Positions 26,242 through 33,014 of a stretch of DNA of 64,000 nucleotides are shown here, piece after piece. The first letter of the stretch is position 1, and every line of letters begins with the position of its first letter. Under the pieces are notes generated by a model that worked only from the letters and a program-made list of their open reading frames with translations, did not search any database and was not told the DNA's origin. The position numbers were made by a program, and so were the translations under genes. Source of the DNA: a virus; the IMG/VR virus record IMGVR_UViG_3300033571_009591, positions 20,216 to 84,215 of that record. One strand, given 5' to 3'.

Positions 26242-26865
26242 TTAGGAAGTTGCCCTGCGGTTAGAGGCTTTGATTTGCGTATAGACACTAGAGCCACCAT
26301 TTGAAGTCTTATACCCATACCGAACAAGTCTGAAGACAAGTCCCGAAGTGGTAACTCCAAGTAACTTACCGAGTCTGTACATAGAAACCCCATGTACTGT
26401 GTGCGCTTCGTTGAGCAAGTAGGAATACTCTTCGGCTTCAGCGCGGTAGCGCGGTGAGTTTGAGCGAACCTTCTCTGCTATTGGCTTGAGTTCTTTGAGC
26501 CTTGCTAGTAGTTCAGCGGGAGGCAAGGCATGAATAGTCAATGAAGACTTAGGCTCATGCTTTGGAACCTCTGGAATTACTAGAGTTGGAGGTACAGGCT
26601 CTGCGGTGTGCTTGCCTATAATAATTCTTACCATCTCATTTGATAGCCCTGCCGATTTAGCAATGCTGACATGTGTCCACCCTGCGTGTACTAGCGCAAT
26701 GATGTAATCATTTCGCAAGTTTTTTAAGTTGCTTTTAGCCAATGCGGTGAAGTTGTTTGTAACCTCTTCAGGTAGTTGAACATTAGCAACCTTGTTCATG
26801 CCTGCGCGTTTGTAGTAGTTTTTACTTTTTGCTAACTGTGTTTCTTCGATTGTCGTTGTTGTCAT
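26242..26865 (-). CDS. Tandem-HTH DNA-binding regulator
   Basis: A protein of 207 residues. First HTH around residues 50-85 (YIIALVHAGWTHVSIAKSAG, LSNEMVRIIIG), a Pro-rich linker, then a second helical domain (LARLKELKPIAEKVR, SMYRLGKLLGVTTSGLVFRL). The layout and both domains resemble the 166-residue protein at 28227, so the two appear paralogous. Residues 10-16 (QLAKSKN) are encoded by an inverted R1 and residues 34-39 overlap an R2. Last gene of a leftward operon; a repressor role is plausible. Confidence 0.6.
   Translation of the reverse strand: MTTTTIEETQLAKSKNYYKRAGMNKVANVQLPEEVTNNFTALAKSNLKNLRNDYIIALVHAGWTHVSIAKSAGLSNEMVRIIIGKHTAEPVPPTLVIPEVPKHEPKSSLTIHALPPAELLARLKELKPIAEKVRSNSPRYRAEAEEYSYLLNEAHTVHGVSMYRLGKLLGVTTSGLVFRLVRYGYKTSNGGSSVYTQIKASNRRATS
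26749..26834 (-). repeat. R2 and inverted R1 inside the HTH gene
   Basis: GAAGTTGTTTGTAACC 26749-26764 and the R1 complement 26819-26834, 54 bases apart, both within coding sequence. Confidence 0.7.
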
Positions 26866-26886
26866 TTGTTATCTGTCCTTTGTCTT

Positions 26887-27219
26887 TTATAGTCCGAATA
26901 GTTTTCGTAGTTTGTTTGCGGTGGCTTCGTCAAGTCCAAGGGTTGAACCTTCTTCATCTACTCCACCCGTGAAGATTACATTTCCTTTAATTGAGTCTGT
27001 CTTTCCGAAAAACTCTTCCCATAAGTCTGTTGCTAGTGAGTTGAATGGTAAGCCGATTAGTTTGCCTTCTTCGTTACACCACATGGTAAGCGTTGGGTTT
27101 AGGTCTACGGCTTCTATCCATCCACCTACTGCTTCTTGAAGTTGCTTTAGTTGTGAACCCTGCTCTGCTAGGTCTACCTCCACCGCGACTCCATCTGTAT
27201 TTAACTTAATTGCTAACAT
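26887..27219 (-). CDS. Unknown leftward protein
   Basis: A protein of 110 residues with an AAAGAGGGGCAGACAA site. MLAIKLNTDGVAVEVDLAEQ and EATANKLRKLFGL suggest a beta-rich N-terminus and helical end. Shares the promoter at 27254 with the downstream HTH gene. Confidence 0.65.
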   Translation of the reverse strand: MLAIKLNTDGVAVEVDLAEQGSQLKQLQEAVGGWIEAVDLNPTLTMWCNEEGKLIGLPFNSLATDLWEEFFGKTDSIKGNVIFTGGVDEEGSTLGLDEATANKLRKLFGL

Positions 27220-27253
27220 TTGTCTGCCCCTCTTTCTTTGTTGTTATGCCGTA

Positions 27254-27282
27254 AGTTTAGTACTAGTGTTTTCATTTGTCAA
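27254..27282 (-). promoter_or_regulatory. Leftward sigma70-type promoter
   Basis: On the minus strand: TTGACA (27282-27277), 17 bases, TAAACT (27259-27254). It drives 27219 leftward. Confidence 0.7.
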
Positions 27283-27294
27283 ACTATCTTACAT

Positions 27295-27322
27295 AAGAAA
27301 ACCCCCGCATTTCTGCGGGGGC
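27295..27322 (-). terminator. Rho-independent terminator (leftward)
   Basis: CCCCCGCA-GAAA-TGCGGGGG with TTTTCTTA downstream on the minus strand, just after the 27336-27503 gene. Confidence 0.8.
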
Positions 27323-27335
27323 TTGTCTGTGAGTT

Positions 27336-27503
27336 TTAGTTAGTTGCCCAGAAGTCTTCTACTGCGAAGTTCTCGACCTTACTCACCTTGCGGTTTCGCT
27401 TGTTCATCTTGCGGTCTTGCTTGATTGTGTCAATTACGAAAGGTGAAGCGATTAGTAGGACACCTGTGAAGTAAGCGATAAATACTGCTGTATCTGATGA
27501 CAT
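27336..27503 (-). CDS. Small membrane protein
   Basis: A protein of 55 residues from the ATG at 27503, which has CAGGGGAAATAAA before it; the longer frame to 27575 covers the promoter. VFIAYFTGVLLIASPFVIDT is one membrane segment, followed by a basic stretch KQDRKMNKRNRK. Its promoter has a Crp-type site at about -62. Confidence 0.65.
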   Translation of the reverse strand: MSSDTAVFIAYFTGVLLIASPFVIDTIKQDRKMNKRNRKVSKVENFAVEDFWATN

Positions 27504-27547
27504 TTTATTTCCCCTGTTCTGTAAGCACCCCTTGTGCTTATGAGATA

Positions 27548-27575
27548 AGTTTATCAAACTGTAGGCTAGTGTCAA
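27548..27575 (-). promoter_or_regulatory. Leftward sigma70-type promoter
   Basis: On the minus strand: TTGACA (27575-27570), 16 bases, TAAACT (27553-27548). The predicted start is about 27541. Confidence 0.65.
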
Positions 27576-27595
27576 GTATTATCAAGCGTTTTCTT

Positions 27596-27611
27596 TGTGA
27601 TGTCTGTCACA
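27596..27611. promoter_or_regulatory. Crp/GlxR-type operator, class I position
   Basis: TGTGATGTCTGTCACA, perfect TGTGA-N6-TCACA. Its centre is about 62 bases upstream of the predicted start of the leftward promoter, the classic class I activation distance. Confidence 0.7.
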
Positions 27612-27628
27612 CAGATTGCTAGGCGATT

Positions 27629-27674
27629 ACTAGATATCTGACCAATCACGACCAGTTACGACCAGTCATCTAGT
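27629..27674. repeat. Three 10-bp tandem units inside an inverted repeat
   Basis: ACCAATCACG, ACCAGTTACG and ACCAGTCATC follow without gaps at 27641-27670, one helical turn each. ACTAGAT (27629-27635) and ATCTAGT (27668-27674) flank them as inverted copies. Iteron- or operator-like. Confidence 0.6.
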
Positions 27675-27675
27675 A

Positions 27676-27691
27676 GAAGTTGTCTGTAGTT
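27676..27691 (+). repeat. R2 motif (variant)
   Basis: GAAGTTGTCTGTAGTT, one base from consensus, directly after the tandem array. Confidence 0.6.
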
Positions 27692-27723
27692 CATAGACCT
27701 ACTACCTATCAGCCAAGACCTAT

Positions 27724-27960
27724 GTTACTCATTAGTAACCTACTCACTAGTAACTTACTCATCTTTTAGGTTAGTTCTTATATTAGTTTTTAGGTTACTC
27801 CCCAGTAACTTACTTATTTTTTATGTCACTATTTAATAACTTGCCCCCTACTAAATTACCCACTAATAAATTATCTATTAGTAGTCATTTACTTGCCTAC
27901 CCCCACCCACCAGTAGGCTACTCACTAGTAGATATTATTTCTCATAAGTTACTAATGAGT
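27724..27960. repeat. Cluster of TTACT/AGTAA half-sites
   Basis: GTTACTCATTAGTAAC 27724-27739 and GTTACTCCCCAGTAAC 27794-27809 are full inverted pairs; TACTCACTAGTAA and TACTCACTAGTAG occur between and after, with further half-sites up to about 27960. Confidence 0.6.
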
Positions 27961-28052
27961 ATTTTTTATATATTTTTTAAAATTCAATTTTTATCTTTTT
28001 TAGAAAAATTTAAAGTATTTAAATCTTAGTTGGCTATCGAAAAGGTAGAAGT

Positions 28053-28068
28053 CAGCAAAAAGTAAAAT
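28053..28068 (+). repeat. R1 repeat (variant), last copy
   Basis: CAGCAAAAAGTAAAAT. No further copy is seen in the remaining 36 kb. Confidence 0.7.
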
Positions 28069-28226
28069 CTCCGGAAACGATTAAGAAACGCTCTAAAACT
28101 ATGCAAAGCCGTCTCGCAGGCCAAAAGCAAAAAACGGTACTGTTCATATGTTTTAACGCTTCGTCCAATGCTTCCGCTGCTTCAATATCCACTGTACGCC
28201 TTTGAAAAAGACTGTACGATAAGCCA

Positions 28227-28727
28227 GTGAAACATAGCCAGAAATTGCCAGACGACGAAGTTCGTTTTATTTCTGCCATGCCTCCAGAACTTATTCCAGG
28301 ACGCCTCCGCGCCCTCTGGGAAGCAGGCTGGTCTCTGGGAGTTATTGCTAAATCCCTCAAACCTGTCCGCCCAAAGTCCACAGTTCATTTCTGGGTTAAA
28401 AACGCCGCTAATCAGGAGCAAACACGAACAATTCCCTCTCCTCCAGCTAAATCTTTAACTTCTTCCGCTCCGCTTGCCTCTTCTCCTCGTATGCGTAGCA
28501 TCTCTCCAGAGGTTCCTCTTGATATGGTCGCTCATATTGGCCAGTTGGCAGAGTTGTCGAAACGTTACAGGTCTAAAACTCCTTCCTCTAGTCCCCTAGC
28601 GCAGGCAAATAGAGAACTTACAGAGATTGCCCTAGACCTTTATCACCGAGGAGTCCCCGCAGCCTCTATTGCTCAGGCCGCAGGAGTTACTTATCGTGCT
28701 ATGGCAAGGAGGATTGCTAATGGCTAA
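28227..28727 (+). CDS. Tandem-HTH protein at the head of the late operon
   Basis: A protein of 166 residues from GTG 28227. RLRALWEAGWSLGVIAKSLK, then STVHFWV, is the first HTH; AELSKRYRSKTPSSS and ALDLYHRGVPAASIAQAAGV, then YRAMARRI, form the second. Same layout as the leftward 26242 product. Its position before the portal would also suit a small terminase subunit. The next gene overlaps its end. Confidence 0.6.
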   Translation: MKHSQKLPDDEVRFISAMPPELIPGRLRALWEAGWSLGVIAKSLKPVRPKSTVHFWVKNAANQEQTRTIPSPPAKSLTSSAPLASSPRMRSISPEVPLDMVAHIGQLAELSKRYRSKTPSSSPLAQANRELTEIALDLYHRGVPAASIAQAAGVTYRAMARRIANG

Positions 28728-29046
28728 GTCCGCGAGCAGTGAAGACCTTGTTGTAGCAGTCTGGGCTAATCCAAAGAAGCAAAAGGGACGCCCTAACGCC
28801 CGCACCCTTGAGACTCTTATCTCTGAGTCATCAATTCATCCTATTGCGATGTCTTTAGCCTCTTTGAAAGCAATTCAATCTTGGAAAAGCTGTCCAGTAG
28901 CAACAACTTCTATAGAAATAGACTTTTTGTTGACTCCAGAGATATCTAATAGAGAAAATCCTATTCTCATTCCGATATCTTTAGCCAAATCCTATCTGGG
29001 TTGGCAAGAATTCTATGTTTCACCGATACATGCGGAGAATAAGTGA
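28720..29046 (+). CDS. Unknown late-operon protein
   Basis: A protein of 108 residues from ATG 28720 behind AAGGAGG, overlapping the previous stop by 8 bases. Contains RPNARTLETLISESSIHPIA. No family recognised. Confidence 0.65.
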   Translation: MAKSASSEDLVVAVWANPKKQKGRPNARTLETLISESSIHPIAMSLASLKAIQSWKSCPVATTSIEIDFLLTPEISNRENPILIPISLAKSYLGWQEFYVSPIHAENK

Positions 29047-29405
29047 GAATCAGAGCAGATGTTTTTCCAGCAGTGCTCACGATTGCTGACTCAGGCTCTC
29101 TAGAGGATATAAATGAACTACTTCCACGAGGTGGTGCGCCTAAGGGGGCTAGAAAGTTAGACAGATGTAGGATTATTGCTACCGAGGAAAAAATTATGGT
29201 TGTTGTTGACGACCCTTCTGGCCCAAAACTTATCTTTAGTGAAAATATAACCTTCTACTCTAAGGAAGAGAAGGTTCATAGGGTGATTACCGAGTCTGGA
29301 AAGATGATTGCTTTCCGAAAAGACGAAAATTGCGGATGTGGCTCACGCCTACGCAGTTGGAGCCTATATGGAAGCATTTTAATGTCACAAACGGACGGAG
29401 AATGA
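29043..29405 (+). CDS. Conserved actinophage protein with GCGSRLRSW motif
   Basis: A protein of 120 residues from GTG 29043, overlapping by 4 bases. The C-terminal ENCGCGSRLRSWSLYG pattern is common in uncharacterised actinophage proteins encoded just before the terminase or portal. Function unknown. Confidence 0.6.
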   Translation: MRIRADVFPAVLTIADSGSLEDINELLPRGGAPKGARKLDRCRIIATEEKIMVVVDDPSGPKLIFSENITFYSKEEKVHRVITESGKMIAFRKDENCGCGSRLRSWSLYGSILMSQTDGE

Positions 29406-29692
29406 TGACAACGCTAGAGTTTTTAATTATGGGATTGGCTACATACAGAATCACTAGGCTAATTATTCGTGATGAATTACTAGCAAGACCTCGTAATTTC
29501 TTCTGGAAGAAGTTCCCTCCAGAGAAGTCTTTACTAGGGTATCTTCTGACTTGCCCTTGGTGTATAAGCATTTGGGTCGCATCAATTCTTCAGATATCTA
29601 GTATCATTAATCCAGAAGCCACGTATGTAGTCGAGATAATTTTTGCTCTATCTGCAATCGCTGGCCTGTTAACTGCACATGAAGAGCGGTAG
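29402..29692 (+). CDS. DUF1360-like membrane protein
   Basis: A protein of 96 residues. MGLATYRITRLIIRDEL, then LLTCPWCISIWVA and IIFALSAIAGLL, fits DUF1360 (YRxTRL, CPWCxxxW, membrane segments). Start overlaps the previous gene (ATGATGA). Function unknown. Confidence 0.7.
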   Translation: MMTTLEFLIMGLATYRITRLIIRDELLARPRNFFWKKFPPEKSLLGYLLTCPWCISIWVASILQISSIINPEATYVVEIIFALSAIAGLLTAHEER

Positions 29693-29730
29693 CCCCTCAT
29701 GTTCCGTAACAACGACGAGGAGTTAGATCA

Positions 29731-31494
29731 GTGAGCGTATTTAAGCGCAGCGAACCAAACAATGACTCTACCCCCGTCTCCGTGCCAAAAAAGAAATCTG
29801 CTCCTAAGAAAAAAAATCAGTCGAAGCAGACAACTCGTTCTCGCACACAATCTAGAATTCCTCAGGCTGCTCCGATAATTAGTGGAGCCGCATCTGTATT
29901 TTTATCTCAGTCAAATCAAGCTCAAGCAGTTCCATATAACCAACCTCGCTCTCTTACAGCAGCGGCGGTACAGGTAAAATTAAATGACAAAGGTGAATCA
30001 GAGCAATTTAGAAATCGCCGCTCTGCTGCTTCAAGCGCGTGGCAAGCAGAAGCATGGGAATACTACGACGCAATTGGTGAAATCAAGTACGCATTCAATC
30101 TTGTTGCATCAGTTGTATCACGAATCAGAATTTTTCCAGCAGTAATTGATGATCCTTCTCAGGCTCCAACATCAGTACGTTCTTCAACAACTTTAGATAA
30201 ACAACTATCTGCTGCAGCAGAGCGAGCACTTGCTCGTCTTGATTCTGCATACGGTGGACAAGCTGGACTCCTCCGAGATGCTGCACTCAACCTCTCAGTG
30301 GCTGGCGAATGTTATCTAGTGCAGATGCCAGAGCGTAAGGGCTCAGGTATTCCAGAGTCTTGGGATATTCGTTCTGTAGATGAAGTAGTTATAGATGCTC
30401 GTGGCGGATACAACGTAGTAAGTCGCCGTGAGCAGACAACTGGTGGCGGAAATACAGGACCAGCAACTCATTTAGGTAACAGCGCATTTGTTGGTCGCAT
30501 CTGGCGCTCACATCCACGCTTTTCTGATGAATCAGATTCTTCAATACGCGGTCTTTTAGACCTTTGCGCAGAGCTACTTCTTCTTAACAGAACATTCCGT
30601 GCGACTGCTCGCTCTCGCTTAAATGCTGGCGCACTTTATCTTCCAGATGGTTTATCAGTTGCTGCACAAGGCGACCCAGATTATCCGTATGAAGATGGAG
30701 ATGGTCAAACAGATCCTGGTTTCACAGCAGAAGAAGCAGAAGATGAGTTTGAAGATCAACTCATTGATGCGATGACAACTCCGATTCGTGATGAAGAGTC
30801 TGCATCCGCTGTTGTTCCACTTATTATTCGCGGACCTGCTGAACTTGGCGACAAGATTAAGCAGTTTAAGTTCGAACGTTCATTTGACCCAGCACTTGCA
30901 CAACGCGCAGACCGTGTTCTAGAACGCATCCTTCAGGGACTAGATGTTCCTAAGGATGTTGTTACAGGTCTTGCTAACGTTAAGTATTCAAACGCTTTAC
31001 AGATTGACGAAGGACTTTACAAAGCGCACATTGAGCCTTTGATGCTTCTTATTGTTGATGCTCTAACAATTGTTTACTTGCGTCCATACTTAATTGCTCA
31101 AGGCTATTCACCTGCAGATGTTGACCGCATTGTTGTTTGGTATGACCCATCAGCAGTTGCTACTCGCAATGACCGCGCAACTGATGCTGATGCTGGCTTT
31201 GATCGTGGCGCCGTTTCATACGAGACATGGCGTCGCGCTCATGGTTTCTCAAACGCAGATGCTCCTACATCAAACGAAATCGCAATTCGTATGTTGTTCG
31301 AGAAGGGTGCAATCACCCCAGAACTTACAGAATCAATGCTTGCAACTGTTGCCCCAGAGATGATGGAAGCAGTTCGCAATGCTCAGCAAGCAGCATCTGT
31401 TGCTCCGCTTCCACCAGGGCTTGAAGATATTCTCAAGGGAGCTACAGCAACCCCTGAGGCACCAGCAGAGCCTGCTCCAGGAACAGAGCAATAA
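29731..31494 (+). CDS. Portal protein
   Basis: A protein of 587 residues from GTG 29731. A basic disordered N-terminus is followed by a typical actinophage portal body: EAWEYYDAIGEIKYAFNLVA, AALNLSVAGECYLV, ILQGLDVPKDVVTGLANVKY and LYKAHIEPLMLLIVDALTIV. It forms the dodecameric DNA channel at the capsid vertex. The stop overlaps the next ATG (TAATG). Confidence 0.85.
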   Translation: MSVFKRSEPNNDSTPVSVPKKKSAPKKKNQSKQTTRSRTQSRIPQAAPIISGAASVFLSQSNQAQAVPYNQPRSLTAAAVQVKLNDKGESEQFRNRRSAASSAWQAEAWEYYDAIGEIKYAFNLVASVVSRIRIFPAVIDDPSQAPTSVRSSTTLDKQLSAAAERALARLDSAYGGQAGLLRDAALNLSVAGECYLVQMPERKGSGIPESWDIRSVDEVVIDARGGYNVVSRREQTTGGGNTGPATHLGNSAFVGRIWRSHPRFSDESDSSIRGLLDLCAELLLLNRTFRATARSRLNAGALYLPDGLSVAAQGDPDYPYEDGDGQTDPGFTAEEAEDEFEDQLIDAMTTPIRDEESASAVVPLIIRGPAELGDKIKQFKFERSFDPALAQRADRVLERILQGLDVPKDVVTGLANVKYSNALQIDEGLYKAHIEPLMLLIVDALTIVYLRPYLIAQGYSPADVDRIVVWYDPSAVATRNDRATDADAGFDRGAVSYETWRRAHGFSNADAPTSNEIAIRMLFEKGAITPELTESMLATVAPEMMEAVRNAQQAASVAPLPPGLEDILKGATATPEAPAEPAPGTEQ

Positions 31495-33014
31495 TGGCTG
31501 ATATTAACGGCTGCCCTCCTGCTACACAGGACATTGCAATTAATCTTACTAACCGTAAGAAGGCAATTGATACTGCGATGTATGGCCCGCTTAATCCTGC
31601 GGAACCAAACGAAGAATATTGGAATGCACTTGGTCAAGAATGGAATGTAGATGCAGAAACTGCAAAGAAACAACGTTGCGGTAATTGCGCTGTCTTTATT
31701 CAGACTCCAGAGATGCTTTCTTGTATTGAAAAAGGTTTAACAGATAACACAGACGAGTTTGATTCAATTAACGAGGCTGGCGAACTCGGCTACTGCGAAA
31801 TCTTTGATTTTAAATGCGCATCAGCACGCACCTGCCGCGCCTGGGTTGCTGGTGGCCCAGTAACTGCAGCAGCGATAGACCTTATTAGTGATGTAGAACC
31901 AATGACAGCAGCGCAAGGTCCCTGCTGGGATGGATACAAGCAAGTAGGTATGAAGAAAGGCAAAGACGGAAAGATGGTTCCTAACTGTGTACCTGTTGAT
32001 GCTTCAGATTCTACAGAGTTTGCAAGTAAAGATAGAACTATTGCCCAAACTCCTGCTCCTAAAAAAGATAAAATAAAAGGCTCTAGCAAAAATAAAAAAG
32101 GTTCAGCATCTGGAACTAGAAAAGTTGTATTTAGTAAGGCAACAGAGAATACACTTTCTGCCAAAGTCAAAGAGCACAATGAAAAAGCACCAGCAGGTAG
32201 AAAAGCCTCTTTAGGAATGCTTAAGGCTGTATATCGCCGTGGCGCAGGAGCATTTTCTACATCTCACCGTCCTGGTATGAACCGCAATCAGTGGGCTATG
32301 GGTCGTGTTAACGCTTTCCTTAAACTTCTTAAATCAGGTAAGCCAACAAACTCTGCCTACACAACAGATAATGATTTACTACCAGCTAAACACCCTCGTT
32401 CAACAAAAAGAGATAACTCAATCACCGCCTCTGCTGGTTTAGTTCCAGAAGAGTCAGACCTAGCTAATGCTCTCGTCGAAATCGCCGAGAAGTATGGAAA
32501 GTTTAATGAAGATGCCACAGGAATTTGGGCAGGATATGTCTCAGCCGAAGAGAATAAGTACAAGGGAATCGGAGTCAAGTGCTCTTCTTGCGTTTTATAC
32601 ATGGGCAATGGCTCGTGCAGAATCATCGAACAAGAAGTCGAAGACGAAGGTAAATGTCGTTTTGCGGTTATTCCAGATGGGGTCGTTGATGTCGGAGTTC
32701 TCGAAGGCGAAAAACTTGGAAACGAAAATCGACTAAGAGAAGAAACTCTGCAGGAGTATCGTTTTGAACAAGAATTATCTGTCTCTCTAGGCAGTAGAGA
32801 AGATTACGATTCTCCAGAAGATGCCATACTTGCTATGGCAGAGTTTTCTGGAGCAGGGTATGAAGCAGAAGATGCAATTAGAGCGTCTTGGCTTCGTGCA
32901 GTTCGTGCGGGTGGAGACCCGTTTAGAAGAGCATCTCTATTAGCATTACATGGAGAACTCAGTCTTGACTCAGATTTACTACCAAGTTCAGAAGAAGAAG
33001 AGGATGACAACTAA
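31494..33014 (+). CDS. Cys-rich structural protein with modular basic domain
   Basis: A protein of 506 residues. Two Cys-rich modules: CGNCAVFIQTP ... CEIFDFKCASARTCRAW (about 62-120) and KCSSCVLYMGNGSCRIIEQE ... GKCRFAVI (about 362-395). Between them LKAVYRRGAGAFSTSHRPGM, NQWAMGRVNAFLKLL and TDNDLLPAKHPRST, a basic module known from actinophage structural proteins and shared in part with the next gene. Likely a minor capsid or portal-associated component. Confidence 0.65.
   Translation: MADINGCPPATQDIAINLTNRKKAIDTAMYGPLNPAEPNEEYWNALGQEWNVDAETAKKQRCGNCAVFIQTPEMLSCIEKGLTDNTDEFDSINEAGELGYCEIFDFKCASARTCRAWVAGGPVTAAAIDLISDVEPMTAAQGPCWDGYKQVGMKKGKDGKMVPNCVPVDASDSTEFASKDRTIAQTPAPKKDKIKGSSKNKKGSASGTRKVVFSKATENTLSAKVKEHNEKAPAGRKASLGMLKAVYRRGAGAFSTSHRPGMNRNQWAMGRVNAFLKLLKSGKPTNSAYTTDNDLLPAKHPRSTKRDNSITASAGLVPEESDLANALVEIAEKYGKFNEDATGIWAGYVSAEENKYKGIGVKCSSCVLYMGNGSCRIIEQEVEDEGKCRFAVIPDGVVDVGVLEGEKLGNENRLREETLQEYRFEQELSVSLGSREDYDSPEDAILAMAEFSGAGYEAEDAIRASWLRAVRAGGDPFRRASLLALHGELSLDSDLLPSSEEEEDDN

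Larger units (their letters stand above)
27504..28226. other. Regulatory or origin-like intergenic region
   Basis: About 720 bases with no convincing gene, between leftward genes and the rightward late operon. It holds a Crp-type operator, a three-unit 10-bp tandem array flanked by inverted ACTAGAT/ATCTAGT, an R2 variant, many TTACT/AGTAA repeats, and an extremely AT-rich stretch (27955-28025) ending near an R1 variant. Confidence 0.6.

Noticed and set aside
27823-28029. A 68-codon open frame in the AT-rich region
   Set aside because: It consists of the TTACT/AGTAA repeats and the AT tract, with no ribosome site and a low-complexity peptide.
111-28068. R1 copies as a CRISPR array
   Set aside because: Spacing between copies ranges from about 200 bases to over 4 kb, genes lie between them, and copies occur on both strands.
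111-28068. R1 as a plain rho-independent terminator
   Set aside because: Only the inverted copy at 25843 follows a proper hairpin on the transcribed strand. Most copies are oriented with A-runs on the coding strand, where they cannot serve as a T-tract for the genes present.
32081-32099. A possible R1 copy in the 31494 gene
   Set aside because: TAGCAAAAATAAAAAAG lacks the central AGT and is explained by a Ser/Lys-rich coding stretch.
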